From an uncultured Prevotellaceae bacterium (GTDB lineage: Bacteria; Bacteroidota; Bacteroidia; Bacteroidales; Muribaculaceae), in assembly GCA_900314215.1 (NCBI GenBank), contig OMUK01000039.1:1-44824 (forward strand): 44,824 bases of DNA. The letters run 5' to 3'. The position numbers and the translations under genes are program-made. Positions 42,334 to 44,824 of the stretch are shown in pieces; within the stretch, counting starts at the first letter, position 1; the number at the start of each line of letters is the position of its first letter. The notes below the pieces were generated by a model that saw only the letters and a list, made by a program, of their open reading frames with translations, was not told where the DNA came from and searched no databases.

Positions 42334-43971
42334 ATGAAAAATTCCAAATTCTTACAGAGTATTATCTTAATCATATTACTTACAGGCTCGTTAACACAAA
42401 CACAAGCGCAAGAAAGAATTCGCATGACGCTTGAACCTTCTGGAATTTACACAATTCCTTGTAAAGTCAATGGTCTGAAACTGAAGTTCGTTTTCGACAC
42501 TGGAGCCGCCGATGTCCATCTATCTCTTTTAGATGCAGCATTTATGCTAAAAAATGGATATCTTGATTATAAAGATTTTGAAGGGGTAGACTTATATTCA
42601 ATGGCTGATGGATCTATCTCGGAGAACACCGTTGTTAATCTGAAGGAAATAGTAATAGGAGATCACGTACTGAAAAACGTAAAAGCATGTGTTTCATCAA
42701 AAGTCAGTGCATCTCTCTTATTAGGGCAGTCTGCAATCAGAAAGCTTGGAAAATACACTATTGATGGAGAGTATATTATTTTCAATGGACAAAGTTCTGT
42801 TTCTGCAAAAAAAAATTTAAAACACAACGATGGAGTTATCGATATGACGTCCGGTGATTTACTTACCGTGTTACAGAACATGGCTGCTAGCGAATCCTAT
42901 CCTAGGATATATGATAGTTATGGGAATGCAAAACCTGCATCATATACTGGTTATGGGAAAAAAATAAATGAAAAGGGGAATGTATATGTAGGACCGTTAA
43001 ATAATGGGTATGAAGATGGAGTCGGTAAGTTGATTTACACTGACGGGGCCATTTACCAAGGAGATTTTGTGCATGGGCAAATAATTGGTTACGGAACATG
43101 TAGCTGGCCTTCCGGAGATAAGTATGAAGGATATTTTTTAGAAGGAGACAGAAATGGACAAGGTACTTACACTTGGGCAAATGGTGATTACTATAAAGGA
43201 AGCTTTGTTAGAAACAAACTCGAAGGCGAAGGAACATATTATTTCCAAAATGGTGATAAATATGTCGGTTATTGGAAGAACGATGCCTTTAATGGGACAG
43301 GAACATACTATTTTGCTAACGGGGCTGAAAAGAGTGGAGTTTGGAGTTACAACAAATTTATACAAAGTTCTGATCTCCAAGCGCAAAGCAATTATAGTAA
43401 TTATCGAGAAAAAAACAATTCAGTGAAATCATCATACAAGAAATCCACAAATGGCAAAGATGATTATACGAACAGTAATGTAGATTTCTATTTAGCACAA
43501 ACAACTATATCTCTTAATTTAAGAGAAGGACCTAGCCAAGAATATAAATCCATAAAAACGTTATCCAAAGGTGATTATGTTTTTCTAAGTTCTGTTGATG
43601 CTGGTCAGCCATTTAGAAAAGTTTTATATATTGATGGAAATGTTTATGGATATGTAAGTAATTCTTACTTGACAAATTTAAAAAAGATAGACCCTGATGA
43701 TTCTGGCAGTTTAACAGCTGTTGAAAAAACAATAAATTCAACTGCCTCTATCACTATAACAAACAATACCGAAAAAACAGTTACAATTACAATAGGTAAA
43801 TCATCATATAAATTTAAGCCTCAAGAGACAAAGACAATTAACTCATTAAAACCTGGGAAATATAAAAACACAGCCTCATCTCCTGGGGTAATTCCCTATG
43901 TGGGATACGACAGGCTGGAAGCAGGATACGTCTACAAATGGCAATTTTATATTCGCAAAAGTTTTAGATAA
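42334..43971 (+). CDS. Exported aspartic protease-MORN-SH3 fusion protein
   Basis: 545 residues with a signal peptide (about 1-25). The N-terminal domain (about 28-155) is retropepsin-like: VFDTGAADVHLS with the catalytic DTGA at 55-58 and LLLGQSAIRKLG near the end. About six MORN repeats follow (about 203-335), such as YEGYFLEGDRNGQGTYTWAN. A bacterial SH3 domain comes next (about 390-450, LNLREGPSQEYKSI). A C-terminal beta-rich segment (about 470-545) is unrecognised. Codon use is AT-rich, unlike all neighbours, which suggests recent transfer. A retropepsin domain works as a dimer, so MORN or SH3 parts may bring it together. Confidence 0.82.
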   Translation: MKNSKFLQSIILIILLTGSLTQTQAQERIRMTLEPSGIYTIPCKVNGLKLKFVFDTGAADVHLSLLDAAFMLKNGYLDYKDFEGVDLYSMADGSISENTVVNLKEIVIGDHVLKNVKACVSSKVSASLLLGQSAIRKLGKYTIDGEYIIFNGQSSVSAKKNLKHNDGVIDMTSGDLLTVLQNMAASESYPRIYDSYGNAKPASYTGYGKKINEKGNVYVGPLNNGYEDGVGKLIYTDGAIYQGDFVHGQIIGYGTCSWPSGDKYEGYFLEGDRNGQGTYTWANGDYYKGSFVRNKLEGEGTYYFQNGDKYVGYWKNDAFNGTGTYYFANGAEKSGVWSYNKFIQSSDLQAQSNYSNYREKNNSVKSSYKKSTNGKDDYTNSNVDFYLAQTTISLNLREGPSQEYKSIKTLSKGDYVFLSSVDAGQPFRKVLYIDGNVYGYVSNSYLTNLKKIDPDDSGSLTAVEKTINSTASITITNNTEKTVTITIGKSSYKFKPQETKTINSLKPGKYKNTASSPGVIPYVGYDRLEAGYVYKWQFYIRKSFR

Positions 43972-44197
43972 TTTATTTACACAGAACAATCCTCATACAT
44001 TGGCAAATAATTATATCTGTAAGTTCCTTAGGATTATAAAATTTTATCAAAATGGTTTTCTGTTAAAATTACTAATGTGTAAATATAATACTTTTTGCAT
44101 GAATGCAGGAAAGGCATAACATACATTAGCATATTGAAAGAATTCCCCACCTCACGTATTTCTATTTAATCATGAAATAATTAAAATGTATCAATTA

Positions 44198-44228
44198 AAA
44201 CATGCGCTAACAGCGCTTGTTTATTTTT
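44198..44228 (+). terminator. Intrinsic terminator of the cassette gene
   Basis: AAACATGCGCT (44198-44208) and AGCGCTTGTTT (44212-44222) pair over 11 bp with one T-T mismatch and a 3-base loop; ATTTTT follows. It lies about 225 bases after the stop codon and inside the direct repeats. Confidence 0.6.
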
Positions 44229-44304
44229 AGTACTGAGTAAAGCAAAAGAAAATATTCTTCAGAGCACTCCTTTTAGAGACAAAATTCATTCCTTGACCAT
44301 ATTG

Positions 44305-44324
44305 GTGCATCTCGGCGATTTTTT
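44305..44324 (+). repeat. Right 20-bp direct repeat of the AT-rich cassette
   Basis: Identical to 42087-42106. Here the left arm of the terminator hairpin is absent, so this copy is an orphan half-terminator. Its T-tract runs into the -33 box of the next gene. Confidence 0.85.
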
Positions 44325-44354
44325 TGCGATTGATGAAGTAAAGTCGTAACTTTG
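44323..44354 (+). promoter_or_regulatory. Promoter of the alcohol dehydrogenase gene
   Basis: TTTG (44323-44326), 20 bases, then TAACTTTG (44347-44354). The ATG is at 44377, giving a short leader. Confidence 0.75.
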
Positions 44355-44376
44355 TGGAAAATCAAAAACGAGAGAA

Positions 44377-44824
44377 ATGAACTGGGAATATGTACAGCCG
44401 GTGCGCATCATCTTCGGCAACGGCCAAATCAAGCAATTGACAAGCGAAATAGCTAAGCTAAACGGCACCAACGGGCTTCTCGTGACGACAGCCGGATTTG
44501 TGCGCCGCGGCATGGCAGCGCGCGTGCAGCAACTGAGTGGCGGCTCGATCAAGCTGGTGTACTCGGCAGTGTCGCCCAACCCCACAGTAGAGGAGTGCGA
44601 CAATTGTGCAAGCATCTTGCGCGACAACCACTGCGACTTTGTAGTGGCCTTGGGCGGTGGCAGTGTCATGGACTGCGCCAAGGCAGCAGCCACTTTCGGG
44701 CTCACGAGCTGTGCCGCCACCGATTTTCTGGGCACAGGCAAGGCCATTCCCCAGCAGCACTTGCCCATAATCGCCATGCCCACCACATCGGGCACGGCCA
44801 GCGAGGTCACCTGCGTGTCGGTGC
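44377..44824 (+). CDS. Iron-containing alcohol dehydrogenase, N-terminal part
   Basis: The first 149 residues, cut by the window end. It starts MNWEYVQPVRIIFGNGQIKQ. The NAD(P)-binding signature GGGSVMDCAKA and the family motif MPTTSGTASEV are present. The iron-ligand histidines lie beyond the window. Substrate cannot be assigned. Confidence 0.9.
   Translation, partial: MNWEYVQPVRIIFGNGQIKQLTSEIAKLNGTNGLLVTTAGFVRRGMAARVQQLSGGSIKLVYSAVSPNPTVEECDNCASILRDNHCDFVVALGGGSVMDCAKAAATFGLTSCAATDFLGTGKAIPQQHLPIIAMPTTSGTASEVTCVSV

Larger units (their letters stand above)
43972..44376. other. 405-base gene-free stretch
   Basis: It contains the AT-rich tail of the cassette, a terminator at 44198, the right 20-bp repeat at 44305 and the alcohol dehydrogenase promoter at 44323. 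I see no gene in it. Confidence 0.7.

Overview
The window looks like a chromosomal segment of a Bacteroidales bacterium (Prevotellaceae/Muribaculaceae-like). The evidence is the gene order secY-map-infA-rpmJ-rpsM-rpsK, many promoters of the Bacteroidetes type (TTTG, about 19-20 bp, then TAnnTTTG), lipoproteins with acidic residues after the lipid-bearing cysteine, a hybrid two-component regulator, and a TonB-dependent receptor. Most of the DNA is GC-rich. One stretch near the right end is markedly AT-rich.

Layout. (1) 1-15902, minus strand: one long str/S10/spc/alpha ribosomal array from rpsL to the first codons of rpsK, including fusA, secY, map and infA. A good promoter lies upstream of rpsL. 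(2) 16018-19793: rfbC-like epimerase (minus), then on the plus strand an atypical GlmU-family protein, an L,D-transpeptidase, a double-SH3 secreted protein and a lipoprotein whose natural start codon is followed directly by TAG. (3) 19917-23665: an SPFH/GYF protein, a zinc-ribbon membrane protein and a HEAT-like lipoprotein. (4) 23864-26483: a large periplasmic transglutaminase-like protein. (5) 26577-29495: a four-subunit 2-oxoacid:ferredoxin oxidoreductase operon with its own promoter and terminator. (6) 29397-30427: no gene, but tandem 221-bp repeats that each carry a 107-bp hairpin element. (7) 30428-34343: a DUF2461 protein divergent from a TonB receptor plus lipoprotein, with a 20-bp perfect palindrome between them. 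(8) 34344-35662: a gene-free stretch with a relic of the hairpin repeat, then a TPM-domain gene split by an in-frame TGA. (9) 35672-42106: a TPR-sensor hybrid two-component regulator and, divergent from it, four lipoproteins homologous to the one next to the TonB receptor. (10) 42087-44324: an AT-rich cassette (aspartic protease-MORN-SH3 protein and its own terminator) bounded by 20-bp direct repeats. (11) 44347-44824: promoter and start of an iron-type alcohol dehydrogenase gene, cut by the window end.

The left third is translation and secretion housekeeping. The rest is envelope biology (peptidoglycan cross-linking, secreted SH3 proteins, surface lipoproteins, a TonB receptor and a sensor) plus one energy-metabolism operon. 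The best candidates for something undescribed are the five-member family of one- or two-domain surface lipoproteins at 33495-42046, and the AT-rich cassette inserted at a terminator. All statements rest on reading the sequence; no database search was run.
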